From NCBI GenBank assembly GCA_945869265.1, contig CAMBOI010000016.1, positions 1 to 62,779 of the forward strand: a stretch of 62,779 nt of DNA. The letters are read 5' to 3'. This DNA is from an uncultured Prevotella sp. GTDB taxonomy: Bacteria > Bacteroidota > Bacteroidia > Bacteroidales > Bacteroidaceae. Of this stretch, positions 1 to 8,521 are shown piece by piece. A program made the translations under genes and the position numbers. The notes below the pieces were generated by a model. It did not search any database. It was given only the letters and a program-made list of their open reading frames with translations, and was not told where the DNA came from. How positions within the stretch are numbered: the first letter of the stretch is position 1; every line of letters begins with the position of its first letter.

Positions 1-55
1 GAATACATGCCTGTCACGCATGGGGTCACGGGTTCGAGTCCCGTACGCACCGCCA
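1..55 (+). tRNA. tRNA-Asp (GTC), 5' truncated by window edge
   Basis: This is the 3' two thirds of a tRNA identical to the complete copy at 84-157. It has the anticodon stem, the anticodon GTC at 13-15, the T arm GGGTTCGAGTCCC, the 3' acceptor strand ACGCACC at 45-51 and a G discriminator at 52. Unlike the second copy, a CCA follows directly (53-55), so the 3' end appears to be encoded. The 5' part lies outside the window. Confidence 0.93.
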
Positions 56-83
56 GTCGAACATGAATAAATTTACATAAACT

Positions 84-157
84 GGTGCGTTAGTTCAGTT
101 GGTTAGAATACATGCCTGTCACGCATGGGGTCACGGGTTCGAGTCCCGTACGCACCG
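84..157 (+). tRNA. tRNA-Asp (GTC)
   Basis: This is a complete cloverleaf. The acceptor GGTGCGT (84-90) pairs with ACGCACC (150-156). The anticodon stem CATGC/GCATG encloses a loop with GTC at 118-120, which reads aspartate GAC/GAU codons. The T arm GGTTCGAGTCC is present and the discriminator is G157. The bases after it are CAG, so CCA must be added post-transcriptionally. It is the second of two tandem copies separated by about 28 bases and is followed by a terminator hairpin. Confidence 0.97.
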
Positions 158-167
158 CAGATATCGA

Positions 168-195
168 GAACATGACATAATCATGTTCTTTTTTA
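168..195 (+). terminator. Intrinsic terminator of the tRNA-Asp unit
   Basis: A perfect 8-base-pair stem, GAACATGA (168-175) with TCATGTTC (181-188), has a 5-base loop and is followed at once by a T-rich run. It ends the tandem tRNA-Asp transcript before the glycosyltransferase gene that starts 20 bases later. Confidence 0.85.
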
Positions 196-216
196 TTTAT
201 ATATAATGCGAAACAA

Positions 217-1341
217 ATGAAAATCGGTATTGAGGCACAACGGATATTCCGCAGCAATAAGCATGGTATGGACTATGTAGTACTGCAGGAGATTCTTCAT
301 CTCCAGCACACTGATTTGCGTAACGAATACTTCATATTTGTCAAACCAGGTCCCGACCATTGCGTCAAGGACACATTCAATTTCCACGTCATCGAGGTGA
401 ATTGTCCGTCTTATCCACTATGGGAGCAATGGGCACTGCCACGCGCAGCAAAGGATGCAGGAGTGGATATACTGCATTGCACGAGCAACACTGCCCCTAT
501 CTTCACCTCTATTCCACTTGTGCTCACCCTGCACGATATCATCTTCCTCGAACCTCGCGACAAGAGCAACAAGTCGCTCTACCAGAATATGGGATGGCTC
601 TATCGTCGTCTTGTCGTACCGAGAATCCTCGGCATGTGCAGGCGCATCATCACTGTGTCCAACTATGAATACGAGAACATCGTCAGCAAGTTGAATATCC
701 CGCGCCAGCGAATGAGAATGATATACAACGGATACAATGAATGGTTTAAGCCTATCGACGACAAGGAATGTGCCTATGGCAAGTATATACGCAAGAGCGG
801 GTATTTCTTCTTCCTCGGCAACACCGACCCCAAGAAGAATTCGGAGCGCACCATAGTGGCCTATGCCAAGTATCTTAAATTGTCGTCGGTGAAGCGCGAA
901 CTGCTTATTGCCGACCTGAGTCAGGAGATTATCGACGACATCCTCAAGCGCAATGACATCGAATATGCACGCGATTATATCGTGGCGGCAGGATATGTGG
1001 ACAACAAGGACCTCGTGTCGATATATAATGCTGCATTCGCATTCCTCTACACGTCGCTGCGTGAGAGTTTCGGAATACCATTGCTTGAGGCTATGGCATG
1101 CGGCACTCCGGTGATCACGAGCAATACATCGTCGATGCCCGAAGTGGCTGGAGTGGATGCTGCCCTTATTGACCCCACTGACAGCAACACTATCACCGAC
1201 ATGATGCTGAGACTGGAGAATGACGTGGACTATTATTCACGGATAAAGGACTACGGGCTCAATCGTGTGAATATGTTCTCGTGGAATCACACAGCCGAGT
1301 CGCTTCTCGCTCTCTATGATGAGGTGTATAACGAAAAATGA
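217..1341 (+). CDS. Glycosyltransferase family 4 (GT-B fold)
   Basis: A 374-residue cytosolic glycosyltransferase, expected to transfer a sugar from a nucleotide donor to a lipid- or glycan-linked acceptor in surface polysaccharide or glycoprotein synthesis. The C-terminal half holds the GT4 signature: ESFGIPLLE at residues 283-291 (the E-x7-E retaining motif), followed by AMACGTPVI. An N-terminal segment with LHDIIFLEP matches the acceptor-binding Rossmann domain of mannosyltransferase-like members. The start ATG lies 20 bases past the tRNA terminator, in an A-rich leader without a Shine-Dalgarno site. The acetyltransferase gene follows after 9 bases, so the two are probably co-transcribed. 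Donor and acceptor cannot be named from the sequence. Confidence 0.9.
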   Translation: MKIGIEAQRIFRSNKHGMDYVVLQEILHLQHTDLRNEYFIFVKPGPDHCVKDTFNFHVIEVNCPSYPLWEQWALPRAAKDAGVDILHCTSNTAPIFTSIPLVLTLHDIIFLEPRDKSNKSLYQNMGWLYRRLVVPRILGMCRRIITVSNYEYENIVSKLNIPRQRMRMIYNGYNEWFKPIDDKECAYGKYIRKSGYFFFLGNTDPKKNSERTIVAYAKYLKLSSVKRELLIADLSQEIIDDILKRNDIEYARDYIVAAGYVDNKDLVSIYNAAFAFLYTSLRESFGIPLLEAMACGTPVITSNTSSMPEVAGVDAALIDPTDSNTITDMMLRLENDVDYYSRIKDYGLNRVNMFSWNHTAESLLALYDEVYNEK

Positions 1342-1350
1342 TGATGCCTT

Positions 1351-1953
1351 ATGGACAGAAACGCAATAAGAGAGATGATGAAAGCCAATAGCGGAATCAA
1401 ACGACTTGTTGACTATCTGATTATGAATCAGCGGCTCACGCGCCCGCGCTGGTATGTGCGACTCTTTGCGCCACTTTATCAGCACAGGGCATTAAGTGCC
1501 AAAATATACGGGTCGGTGCGCATGGACACACCGCCCTATCGACGTTTCTCCATCGGCAGGCGCAGTGTGGTGGAATCATTTTCGTGCATCAACAATGCCG
1601 TGGGCGATGTGGTGATAGGCGACTTTACACGCATCGGACTCCACTGTACGGTGATAGGCCCTGTTACTATAGGCAGTCATGTCAACCTCGCGCAGGGAAT
1701 AACCGTGTCGGCACTTAATCATAACTTTGACGACACGCACTTGCGCATCGACCAACAGGGGGTGAGCACCCGGGAGATAAGGATAGATGACGATGTGTGG
1801 ATAGGATCCAATGCCGTGATTACGGCGGGAGTGCATATAGGTAGCCATTCGGTGGTGGCTGCCGGTGCGGTTGTGACCAAGGATGTGCCCGAATATAGTG
1901 TAGTGGCTGGTGTGCCGGCAAAGGTGATTAAAACAATTCGCCGAAGAGACTAA
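1351..1953 (+). CDS. Hexapeptide-repeat (left-handed beta-helix) O-acetyltransferase
   Basis: A 200-residue acyltransferase of the WcaF/maltose-acetyltransferase type. The second half is built of hexapeptide turns ([51 protein letters not shown]), the usual signature of the acetyl-CoA-binding beta-helix. The catalytic His of the loop is probably in LNHNFDD. It sits 9 bases behind a GT4 glycosyltransferase, which suggests O-acetylation of a sugar in the same glycan. The stop codon overlaps that of the convergent downstream gene inside a 22-base tandem duplication. Confidence 0.88.
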   Translation: MDRNAIREMMKANSGIKRLVDYLIMNQRLTRPRWYVRLFAPLYQHRALSAKIYGSVRMDTPPYRRFSIGRRSVVESFSCINNAVGDVVIGDFTRIGLHCTVIGPVTIGSHVNLAQGITVSALNHNFDDTHLRIDQQGVSTREIRIDDDVWIGSNAVITAGVHIGSHSVVAAGAVVTKDVPEYSVVAGVPAKVIKTIRRRD

Positions 1954-1972
1954 AACAATTCGTCGAAGAGAC
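1929..1972. repeat. 22-base tandem duplication over two convergent stop codons
   Basis: Bases 1929-1950 and 1951-1972 are two adjacent copies of TAAAACAATTCGYCGAAGAG plus AC, differing at one base (C1941/T1963). The left copy encodes the end of the acetyltransferase and the right copy encodes the end of the opposite-strand gene. The two stop codons (TAA 1951-1953 plus strand; TAG 1950-1952 minus strand) overlap at the junction. Confidence 0.9.
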
Positions 1973-2303
1973 TGAGCGACAGGTCGGGAGATTGATTGTG
2001 AGTGTCCTCCTCTTCCTCCTCATCCTCGTGTTGCTCTTGAAAATTGAGGGCGAGCTGTTGTGCACGTCCCGAACAGGGATTCAGTTTGTATTGTCCCCAC
2101 GCTTCATTGCAGAATAATGACTGCGACATCCTGGAGTTTCTAAACAGAAACTGCTGCACATACTTATGGATTTCATCAAAATCGGGTGTAGAGAAGAGTG
2201 TGCAGTTGAGATTGTACAACTGCATGCTAATCTTCTTCACGCTCATTCCGCGTTCGCCAGCCCGTGCAAGTATGGTGATAATCTGTTCGTCGTATGATGC
2301 CAT
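1950..2303 (-). CDS. Conserved hypothetical protein with acidic tail
   Basis: A 117-residue protein that I cannot assign to a named family. The chosen start is the ATG at 2303 ([10 protein letters not shown]); an ATG 51 bases upstream lies inside a terminator hairpin and adds an unlikely leader. The first 80 residues look like a small helical domain, possibly a winged helix ([21 protein letters not shown] would fit a helix-turn-helix), as in proteins that read out regulatory states. The C-terminus has a run of Glu/Asp (EDEEEEEDT). It follows the histone-like winged-helix gene on the same strand, beyond a terminator. Function unknown. Confidence 0.7.
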   Translation of the reverse strand: MASYDEQIITILARAGERGMSVKKISMQLYNLNCTLFSTPDFDEIHKYVQQFLFRNSRMSQSLFCNEAWGQYKLNPCSGRAQQLALNFQEQHEDEEEEEDTHNQSPDLSLSLFDELF

Positions 2304-2327
2304 TATTCTATCGTTGCTTAATAAACA

Positions 2328-2368
2328 CAAAGGAAGGCTGGCAACGAATGCCATCCTTCCTTTGTATT
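2328..2368 (-). terminator. Intrinsic terminator of the histone-like gene
   Basis: The inverted repeat CAAAGGAAGG-C-TGGC / GCCA-T-CCTTCCTTTG (2328-2364) forms a long stem with a 7-base loop just past the stop of the 2387-2686 gene, with a T-rich run on the minus strand. The stem starts about 25 bases upstream of the next start codon, so it separates the two genes. Confidence 0.8.
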
Positions 2369-2386
2369 TGCTTAACTGTGCCAGCC

Positions 2387-2686
2387 TTAAATGAGGGCAA
2401 CTTTGCCTTCAGCTGTAGTGATCTTTCCTTCCTTAAAGAGCCAACCCATACCGAGCAGAGTCTCTTCCTCAGAAATCTTAGCAGCCTTGGCAATCTCCTT
2501 GACGGTGAGAGCCTTCTCTGCTGTTGCAAGTGCCTGATAAACATCACCTGCCTTGAAACCAACATTCTCAGCGTTGTATTCTACGGCTACTGCCTTTGTT
2601 GCGCAAGCCTTCTTGCAAGTTGTCTTCTTAGCTGCTGTAGTCTTCTTTGCTGCAGTCTCTTTTGTTGTTGTTTTCTTTTCTGCCAT
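2387..2686 (-). CDS. Winged-helix protein with Lys/Ala-rich histone-like tail (DUF2582-like)
   Basis: A 99-residue protein in two parts. Residues 1-35 are a basic, low-complexity tail of Lys, Ala and Thr (repeats of the AAKKTT type, with CKK), resembling eukaryotic histone H1 tails and the bacterial HU/AlgP-type tails. Residues 36-99 form a compact winged-helix domain (YQALATAEKALTVKEIAKAAKISEEE, then GMGWLFKEGKI), as in the DUF2582 family common in Bacteroidetes. It probably binds DNA as a small chromatin protein. A clear Bacteroidetes promoter lies upstream and a terminator downstream, so it is a stand-alone unit. Confidence 0.82.
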   Translation of the reverse strand: MAEKKTTTKETAAKKTTAAKKTTCKKACATKAVAVEYNAENVGFKAGDVYQALATAEKALTVKEIAKAAKISEEETLLGMGWLFKEGKITTAEGKVALI

Positions 2687-2746
2687 AATTCTCTATATAA
2701 TTAATATTCTCTCGTATTATTTAGAATAATTTTAATTATTCCGCTG

Positions 2747-2777
2747 CAAAATTAGATATAATTTTATTATTACACAA
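2747..2777 (-). promoter_or_regulatory. Promoter of the histone-like winged-helix gene
   Basis: On the minus strand, TTG (2777-2775), a 20-base spacer and TAATTTTG (2754-2747) match the Bacteroidetes -33/-7 consensus. The start codon lies about 60 bases further on, at 2686. Confidence 0.75.
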
Positions 2778-2809
2778 GAAAATATGATATTTTTTTATTG
2801 TATTATGTA

Positions 2810-4570
2810 TTATTCTTGACGTAGGTCAACCTTAAGTTGCAGTTCTTCAAGCTGTTTGGGGTCAAGTTCGCCTGGAGCGTCGAGCATGACGTCGCGTCCA
2901 CTGTTGTTCTTCGGGAACGCTATGCAGTCGCGAATACTGTCGAGTCCTGCCATGATGCTCACAAAGCGGTCGAGACCGAATGCCAAGCCTGCATGGGGAG
3001 GTGCTCCATACTTGAAGGCGTTGATGAGGAAGCCAAACTGTGCCATTGCCCTTTCGGGGGTGAAGCCAAGTATCTTGAACATCTTCTCCTGCAGTTTGCC
3101 GTCGTGGATACGCAGGCTACCGCCGCCCACCTCTATGCCGTTGCACACAAAGTCGTATGCCATGGCTCTCACCTGTTCGGGATGCTCGTCGAGCAGGGGT
3201 ATGTCAGCAGGGTTGGGCAGTGTGAACGGGTGGTGGGTTGCCATCAAGCGTTCTTCCTCGTCGCTCCATTCGAAGAGGGGGAAATCCACTATCCAGAGGC
3301 ACTCAAACTTATCCTTGTCCCTCAGTCCGAGACGGTCGCCCATCTCAAGTCGCAGTGTGCACAGCTGTGTGCGTGTCTTGTTGGCCTTGTCGCCACTAAG
3401 TATCAGTACGAGGTCGCCGTCCTTGGCTCCCATCTTCTCCTTCACCTTCAGCAGCACGTCTTCGCCATAGAACTTGTCAACGCTCGACTTGATAGTGCCG
3501 TCCTCGTTGTATTTGATATATACGAGTCCCTTTGCGCCCACCTGCGGACGCTTCACAAAGTCGGTGAGTTGGTCGAGTTGCTTGCGGGTGTAGTTGGCGC
3601 AACCTGGTACGCAGATACCTCCGATATACTCTGCCTGGTCGAAGACAGTGAATGTGCCGGTCTTCATCACGTCCATCAGTTCGACAAACTCCATACCGAA
3701 GCGAAGGTCAGGCTTGTCGCTACCGAATCGGCGCATAGCCTCATGCCAGGTCATCTGCTGCAGTTTAGCAGGCAGTTCCACTCCGCGCACCTCCTTGAAG
3801 AGATGGCGTGCCATATCCTCAAACAGGCTGATGACATCCTCCTGATCCACAAAGCTCATCTCGCAGTCGATCTGTGTGAACTCAGGTTGGCGGTCGGCTC
3901 TGAGGTCCTCGTCGCGGAAGCACTTGGCAATCTGGAAATAGCGGTCGAATCCGCTCACCATGAGCAGCTGCTTCAATGTCTGCGGACTCTGCGGCAGTGC
4001 ATAGAACTGTCCGGGATTCATGCGCGAAGGCACTACGAAGTCGCGTGCGCCCTCGGGGGTTGAACCAATCAATATCGGTGTCTCCACCTCGATGAAGTCC
4101 TTTGAGTCGAGGAAATTGCGTATGAGGATAGTCATACGGTGACGCAGTTCGAGATTCTTGCGCACGGCATTGCGGCGCAGGTCGAGATAGCGGTATTTCA
4201 TGCGAATGTCGTCGCCGCCGTCGGTATTGTCCTCGATGGTGAACGGGGGAGTGATACTCTCGCTCAGCACATTCAGACTTGAGGCGATGATTTCAATATC
4301 GCCGGTGGGCAGGTTCTTGTTCTTGCTTTCACGCTCGTTCACTGTTCCTTCCACCTGTATGCAGAACTCACGTCCCAGTTTGTTGGCACGTTCGCAAAGT
4401 GCTTTGTCTATAGCTTCATTGAACACCAACTGTGTGATGCCATATCTGTCGCGCAGATCGACGAATGTCATTCCGCCCATCTTTCTTGTGCGCTGCACCC
4501 ATCCGGCAAGTGTCACCACCTGTCCGGCATTAGAGAGTCGAAGCTCTCCACAAGTATTACTTCTATACAT
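2810..4570 (-). CDS. aspS: Aspartyl-tRNA synthetase
   Basis: A 586-residue class IIb synthetase of the bacterial length class, charging tRNA-Asp with aspartate using ATP. The N-terminal OB-fold anticodon domain ([19 protein letters not shown]) is followed by motif 2 ([18 protein letters not shown]) and motif 3 near the C-terminus (GLAFGLDRF). The long GAD insertion of bacterial AspRS lies between them. The ATG directly follows a tract of heptamer repeats that fills the spacer to purC upstream. It lies 2.6 kb from two tRNA-Asp genes but in the opposite orientation. Confidence 0.98.
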   Translation of the reverse strand: MYRSNTCGELRLSNAGQVVTLAGWVQRTRKMGGMTFVDLRDRYGITQLVFNEAIDKALCERANKLGREFCIQVEGTVNERESKNKNLPTGDIEIIASSLNVLSESITPPFTIEDNTDGGDDIRMKYRYLDLRRNAVRKNLELRHRMTILIRNFLDSKDFIEVETPILIGSTPEGARDFVVPSRMNPGQFYALPQSPQTLKQLLMVSGFDRYFQIAKCFRDEDLRADRQPEFTQIDCEMSFVDQEDVISLFEDMARHLFKEVRGVELPAKLQQMTWHEAMRRFGSDKPDLRFGMEFVELMDVMKTGTFTVFDQAEYIGGICVPGCANYTRKQLDQLTDFVKRPQVGAKGLVYIKYNEDGTIKSSVDKFYGEDVLLKVKEKMGAKDGDLVLILSGDKANKTRTQLCTLRLEMGDRLGLRDKDKFECLWIVDFPLFEWSDEEERLMATHHPFTLPNPADIPLLDEHPEQVRAMAYDFVCNGIEVGGGSLRIHDGKLQEKMFKILGFTPERAMAQFGFLINAFKYGAPPHAGLAFGLDRFVSIMAGLDSIRDCIAFPKNNSGRDVMLDAPGELDPKQLEELQLKVDLRQE

Positions 4571-4753
4571 TTTTCAATCTTTCAATCTTTCAATCTTCAA
4601 TTTTCAATCTTTCAATCTGTCAATCTTCAATTTTCAATTTTCAATCTTCAATTTTCAATTTTCAATTTTCAATTTTCAATTTTCAATTTTCAATTTTCAA
4701 TCTTCAATTTTCAATTTTCAATCTTCAATTTTCAATTTTCAATTTTCAATTTC
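4571..4753 (-). repeat. Heptamer tandem repeat (ATTGAAA/ATTGAAG) in the purC-aspS spacer
   Basis: The whole spacer is made of 7-base units, TTCAATT or TTCAATC on the plus strand, i.e. ATTGAAA/GATTGAA in the direction of transcription. The purC stop (TGA, 4746-4748) lies inside it and the aspS ATG follows directly. Similar tracts occur at six other places in the left part of the window. Confidence 0.93.
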
Positions 4754-5693
4754 TTTTTAACCACTCTGCCACGTTCTTCTCTATTCTTGCCGCAATGTCG
4801 CCAGCCTCGGCAGCCTTGTCGAAGGTCTCCCCGGTGATGTGCTCGTAGAGCTCGATATATCTTTCGCTCACGCTCTCGGCATATTCGTCGGTGATTTCGG
4901 GCATGGTCTGTCCTGGCTCGTTCATGAAGTTGTGCTCAATGAGCCACTGGCGCACAAACTCCTTTGAGAGCTGCTTCTGAGGCTCACCCTTTGCCAGTTT
5001 CTCCTCATATCCGTCGGCATAGAAGTAGCGGCTTGAGTCGGGAGTGTGAATCTCGTCGATGAGATACACCTTACCGTCGCGCTTGCCAAACTCATACTTG
5101 GTGTCAACGAGGATAAGTCCCCTCTTGGCAGCAATCTCCTGACCGCGGGCAAACAGTTTGCGGGTGTAATCCTCCATCTGCTCATAGTCCTCCTTGCCAA
5201 CGATGCCCTGGGCGATGATTTCCTCCTTTGAGATATTCATGTCGTGACCCTCGTCGGCCTTGGTGGTGGGAGTGATGATAGGCTCGGGGAATCTCTCGTT
5301 CTCCTTCATTCCGTCGGGCAGGCGCACTCCGCATATCTCCCTGCATCCGTTCTTGTATTCACGCCAAGCCGATCCGGTGAGGATAGAGCGGATAATCATC
5401 TCCACGCGGAATCCCTCGCACTTGAGTCCCACTGTCACCATTGGGTCGGGAGTGGCAAGCTTCCAGTTGGGGCAGATGTCGCTTGTGGCGTCAAGAAACT
5501 TTGCCGCAATCTGGTTGAGCACCTGTCCCTTGAACGGAATTCCCTTGGGCAGAATAACGTCGAATGCAGATATTCTGTCGGTAGCAACCATAACCATCAG
5601 GTCGTCGTTGATGTTATACACGTCGCGCACCTTTCCGTGGTACACGCTCTTCTGTCCCTCAAAATTGAAGTCAGTTCTTGTTAATGCTTTCAT
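4746..5693 (-). CDS. purC: Phosphoribosylaminoimidazole-succinocarboxamide synthase (SAICAR synthetase)
   Basis: A 315-residue enzyme of purine synthesis that joins aspartate to CAIR with ATP. Family motifs are visible: [26 protein letters not shown] near the N-terminus, and the later SAICAR signatures [18 protein letters not shown] and [17 protein letters not shown]. The length fits the longer eukaryote/Bacteroidetes-type PurC. The start overlaps the end of phoH by 23 bases, so the two are probably translationally coupled. The last two residues and the stop are encoded by the heptamer repeat tract that leads into aspS. Confidence 0.97.
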   Translation of the reverse strand: MKALTRTDFNFEGQKSVYHGKVRDVYNINDDLMVMVATDRISAFDVILPKGIPFKGQVLNQIAAKFLDATSDICPNWKLATPDPMVTVGLKCEGFRVEMIIRSILTGSAWREYKNGCREICGVRLPDGMKENERFPEPIITPTTKADEGHDMNISKEEIIAQGIVGKEDYEQMEDYTRKLFARGQEIAAKRGLILVDTKYEFGKRDGKVYLIDEIHTPDSSRYFYADGYEEKLAKGEPQKQLSKEFVRQWLIEHNFMNEPGQTMPEITDEYAESVSERYIELYEHITGETFDKAAEAGDIAARIEKNVAEWLKRN

Positions 5694-6642
5694 TGTCTTG
5701 TATTTTTTGTTTTTCGTTCTTTTCGTATGCGTTCACTATTCGTGTCACAAGCTTGTGGCGCACGATGTCCTTCTGTCCTAATTCCACCACACTGATACCC
5801 TCTATGTCGTGCAGTATCTCAAGCGCCTCCTTCAGTCCGCTCTTGGTGTGGATGGGCAGGTCAATCTGTGTCATGTCGCCTGTGATGATCATCTTCGAGT
5901 TCCATCCCATTCTTGTCAGAAACATCCTTAGCTGTGCGCAGGTGGTGTTCTGGGCCTCGTCGAGGATTACGATGGCATCGCTGAGTGTGCGTCCTCGCAT
6001 AAAAGCCAATGGGGCTATCTGTATCACATGCTTATCCATCATGTCCTGCAGTTTTGCTGCCGGGAGCATATCCTCAAGAGCGTCGTATAGCGGTTGGAGA
6101 TAAGGGTCGATCTTGTCTTTCATGTCGCCAGGCAAGAATCCCAGTTTCTCTCCGGCTTCTACGGCAGGGCGACTGAGAATAATCTTCTTGATGGTCTTTT
6201 CCTTCAGGGCTTTCACTGCTAGGGCTATGCTCAGGTAGGTCTTACCCGTTCCTGCAGGGCCCACGGCAAACACCATGTCGCTGCGGTTGAAGGCGTCCAC
6301 CAGTTGCTGTTGCTTCTCGCTGCGTGGCTTCACTGGTTTGCCTGCCATGGTATATACTACCACGCCCTCGGGCATCTCGTTGCTTGTTTTGCCGCCCTTG
6401 ACGATTTCGAGTATGTCCTCTTCACCTATATGGTTAAACTTGAGCACATGTCGTCTTATGGTTTCGATGTTTTCCTCGAAGGCGCACATCTGCTCTTCGT
6501 CGCCCAACACTCGTATGACATTGTCGCGTGCCACAATTCTGAGTTTCGGGAACAATGCCCTTATCATCTGCAGATGAGTGTTGCCTGCCCCATAGAGAAT
6601 CACGGGGTCAATATCTTCGAGTACTATATGTTTCTCAATCAA
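5671..6642 (-). CDS. phoH: PhoH family ATPase / RNA-binding protein
   Basis: A 323-residue cytosolic P-loop protein. An N-terminal KH-like segment (residues 20-110) is followed by the PhoH ATPase core with Walker [10 protein letters not shown] at about 128-136 and Walker [11 protein letters not shown]. The DEAQN motif and the RGRTLSDA region are typical of PhoH/PhoL. PhoH-like proteins are linked to RNA metabolism and ribosome maturation; the precise role is not settled. It is the first gene of a phoH-purC-aspS group, with its own promoter 40-70 bases upstream. Confidence 0.95.
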   Translation of the reverse strand: MIEKHIVLEDIDPVILYGAGNTHLQMIRALFPKLRIVARDNVIRVLGDEEQMCAFEENIETIRRHVLKFNHIGEEDILEIVKGGKTSNEMPEGVVVYTMAGKPVKPRSEKQQQLVDAFNRSDMVFAVGPAGTGKTYLSIALAVKALKEKTIKKIILSRPAVEAGEKLGFLPGDMKDKIDPYLQPLYDALEDMLPAAKLQDMMDKHVIQIAPLAFMRGRTLSDAIVILDEAQNTTCAQLRMFLTRMGWNSKMIITGDMTQIDLPIHTKSGLKEALEILHDIEGISVVELGQKDIVRHKLVTRIVNAYEKNEKQKIQDNESINKN

Positions 6643-6683
6643 TGTTTCTACCTTTTTATATTGTTATATTCTGAAATTTGCTG

Positions 6684-6714
6684 CAAAATTACATCAAATC
6701 AATCACACTACAAA
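6684..6714 (-). promoter_or_regulatory. Promoter of phoH-purC(-aspS)
   Basis: On the minus strand, TTTG (6714-6711), a 19-base spacer and TAATTTTG (6691-6684) match the Bacteroidetes consensus. The phoH start is 41 bases downstream. Confidence 0.75.
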
Positions 6715-6733
6715 ATTTTTCCGCTTATTTTTG

Positions 6734-6763
6734 TTGTTTTATCCAGAAAAAGAAGTACCTTTG
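6734..6763 (+). promoter_or_regulatory. Promoter of the DUF5715-like gene
   Basis: TTG (6734-6736), a 19-base spacer and TACCTTTG (6756-6763) match the -33/-7 consensus. The start codon is 18 bases further on. It diverges from the phoH promoter, with the two -33 boxes only about 20 bases apart. Confidence 0.75.
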
Positions 6764-6781
6764 CACAAAAATACGAAGAAA

Positions 6782-7573
6782 ATGAAGATTACCAAGAAGA
6801 GATACCTGCAAGGATTTGCCGCCACGGTGGCTTTTCTTGCGCTTGTGAGAGTAGTTTTTCCAGGTGTGGCTCGATCGCAGTCGCCATGTGATGTGTCCGT
6901 TGCCGACACTACGTTGTGTGCCAAGGCAGATTTGTCGGCCTTGCCTCATGTGTCCGATGGTAGGGGAGCTGCCAAATGGTATAATGCCGACGGCAGCCTC
7001 GTCAAGAACAGGATATACAGTGTGCCGGCATTCAAGACCACCTTCCCCGACAGCAACAGTGTGCAGATGGTGGCAGCCAAGAAATACGGTGTCTCGCTCG
7101 TTAAAAACCGCAAGGAGGCGGAACAGCGCAAGAAGGAACTCGTCTTTGTAGGGGCCAATCCGTATTTTCATATCGACAAGCTCAACAACAGTATTCCCTA
7201 TCTCGTTCCGCGAGCCTCGGTCTTGCTTCAAGACATCGGCAAGGCATTTTTCGACTCGCTTACCATCAAGGGCATCCCCCTTCACAAGATTATTGTCACG
7301 AGTGTGCTTCGCACCCAGGATGATGTGCAGAAGTTGCGCAATCGCAACATGAATGCCACCGAGAACAGTTGCCACCTCTATGGCACCACCTTCGACCTTT
7401 GCTACAACCGCTATATAACAGTGGAGGACCCCGAAGGCCCCGCCCGTCGTGCCGTGCGCAACGACACGTTAAAGTGGGTGCTCTCCGAAGTCCTCCGCGA
7501 CTTTCGTCAGCAAAAACGCTGTTATATTAAATATGAGGTGAAGCAAGGTTGCTTTCACATGACAGTCAACTGA
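6782..7573 (+). CDS. DUF5715-like exported protein with M15 peptidase-type metal site
   Basis: A 263-residue protein with one N-terminal hydrophobic segment (about residues 10-27), suggesting export or membrane anchoring. The start is the ATG at 6782, behind a good promoter, not the upstream GTG/TTG codons. Residues 196-205 read SCHLYGTTFD, close to the S-x-H-x-x-G-x-A-x-D zinc signature of M15/VanX D,D-peptidases. A preceding SVLRT and a C-terminal CFHM (His259) complete the pattern. This suggests a peptidoglycan carboxypeptidase-like fold, as in the DUF5715 family of Bacteroidetes. Activity is not shown. Confidence 0.78.
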   Translation: MKITKKRYLQGFAATVAFLALVRVVFPGVARSQSPCDVSVADTTLCAKADLSALPHVSDGRGAAKWYNADGSLVKNRIYSVPAFKTTFPDSNSVQMVAAKKYGVSLVKNRKEAEQRKKELVFVGANPYFHIDKLNNSIPYLVPRASVLLQDIGKAFFDSLTIKGIPLHKIIVTSVLRTQDDVQKLRNRNMNATENSCHLYGTTFDLCYNRYITVEDPEGPARRAVRNDTLKWVLSEVLRDFRQQKRCYIKYEVKQGCFHMTVN

Positions 7574-7583
7574 CGCCTTTTTT

Positions 7584-8375
7584 TTAGTCCTCGTCAGCTA
7601 TCTCCAGCCCATCGGCATCCTCGTCCAGTCCTTCGCTGAGATTGAAGGTGGTGCGGTAGGTGTTCTCATCGAGGTCCTCGTCGTTGAAGTCGCTAGGCTC
7701 ATCCATCTCCAAGTCGTCCTCGTCGATGTCGTTGTATGTGTCCTCTGGGATTTCGTCTTCGTCGTGGGGCTGCAACTTCAAGCGCAATTTCTCCTGCTGC
7801 GGTTTCACCTTTACGAAGATGGCCTCCGTCCATGTGCCCTTAGGCACTTCGAGCACCTCGAATCCGTCGTTCACCTTCTTGTCGTACATGCCACCTGGCT
7901 TGTGCAGGCGGTTGCTGGGCAATGTGGTGGTCGAGATGTCAAATCCGCTCTCGATGATGTCTCTCACACTCTGCGACAGAGAGTCCCAACCGCCTCCGAA
8001 GTTGCGTCCGAGCACCTCGCACAACTTGGCAGCCGAGATATGGGTGATGTTCTCGTAGCTCAGGTCCGACACTCTCGCGATAGGGCGTTTCTTGATAGCC
8101 CACACGATTTTGTTCTTCTCGTCAAACGTGATGATGGTGATCTTGTATCCCATCTTCTCGTATTTGCCCTTGAGCAAGGCAGCGTCGTCCTTCAGTTCTT
8201 CAAGCAGGAATGCCGTTTTGATTATTTCCACGTATTTCCTGATGTTCTCCTTGGCTTCAACATCCTTGTCAATACCGTCCAACATTCTGAAAATGTCATT
8301 CTCCTGGATATCCCATACATTACTCTTTGTGAGAGTTTTCAAGCTTAAAGCTTTTTTGTTGCCTTCTTGTTTCAT
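7584..8375 (-). CDS. Hypothetical protein with very acidic C-terminus
   Basis: A 263-residue cytosolic protein I cannot name. The first 170 residues are of mixed composition and look folded (EIIKTAFLLEELKDDAALLKGKYEKMGYKIT gives two helices; NFGGGWDSLSQSVRDIIESGFD is the most distinctive part). Residues 205-263 are dominated by Asp/Glu, with a net charge far below zero. No signal peptide or membrane segment is seen. It has a strong promoter divergent from that of rarA. The gene ends 10 bases from the convergent DUF5715-like gene. Confidence 0.75.
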   Translation of the reverse strand: MKQEGNKKALSLKTLTKSNVWDIQENDIFRMLDGIDKDVEAKENIRKYVEIIKTAFLLEELKDDAALLKGKYEKMGYKITIITFDEKNKIVWAIKKRPIARVSDLSYENITHISAAKLCEVLGRNFGGGWDSLSQSVRDIIESGFDISTTTLPSNRLHKPGGMYDKKVNDGFEVLEVPKGTWTEAIFVKVKPQQEKLRLKLQPHDEDEIPEDTYNDIDEDDLEMDEPSDFNDEDLDENTYRTTFNLSEGLDEDADGLEIADED

Positions 8376-8414
8376 TTATTCCTTTTTTTTCTCGTTTCTC
8401 TTTAATTGTGGGTG

Positions 8415-8445
8415 CAAATGTAAGTACTTTATTTTATTTAACCAA
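8415..8445 (-). promoter_or_regulatory. Promoter of the acidic hypothetical gene
   Basis: On the minus strand, TTG (8445-8443), a 20-base spacer and TACATTTG (8422-8415) match the consensus. The start codon at 8375 lies 40 bases downstream. Confidence 0.75.
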
Positions 8446-8461
8446 GATTTTATGCGTTTTT

Positions 8462-8493
8462 TTTGGTTGTTAGCCTCAAATTTATTACTTTTG
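8462..8493 (+). promoter_or_regulatory. Promoter of rarA
   Basis: TTTG (8462-8465), a 20-base spacer and TACTTTTG (8486-8493) match the consensus. The rarA ATG is at 8522, about 28 bases downstream. Confidence 0.78.
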
Positions 8494-8521
8494 CACTGTA
8501 AAAAAGTAAAAATACGACCTT

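Noticed and set aside
2837..4063. 408-residue open frame on the plus strand
   Set aside because: It is antisense to aspS, which has all class II synthetase motifs; the frame is open only because of the G/C-rich codon use of aspS, and its protein shows no domain.
84..4570. tRNA-Asp genes as a T-box-like or coupled unit with aspS
   Set aside because: They are on opposite strands and 2.6 kb apart with other genes between; the aspS leader is a plain repeat tract without T-box features.
4571..4753. Possible CRISPR array
   Set aside because: The repeats are 7 bases long without unique spacers of constant length; no cas genes are in the window.
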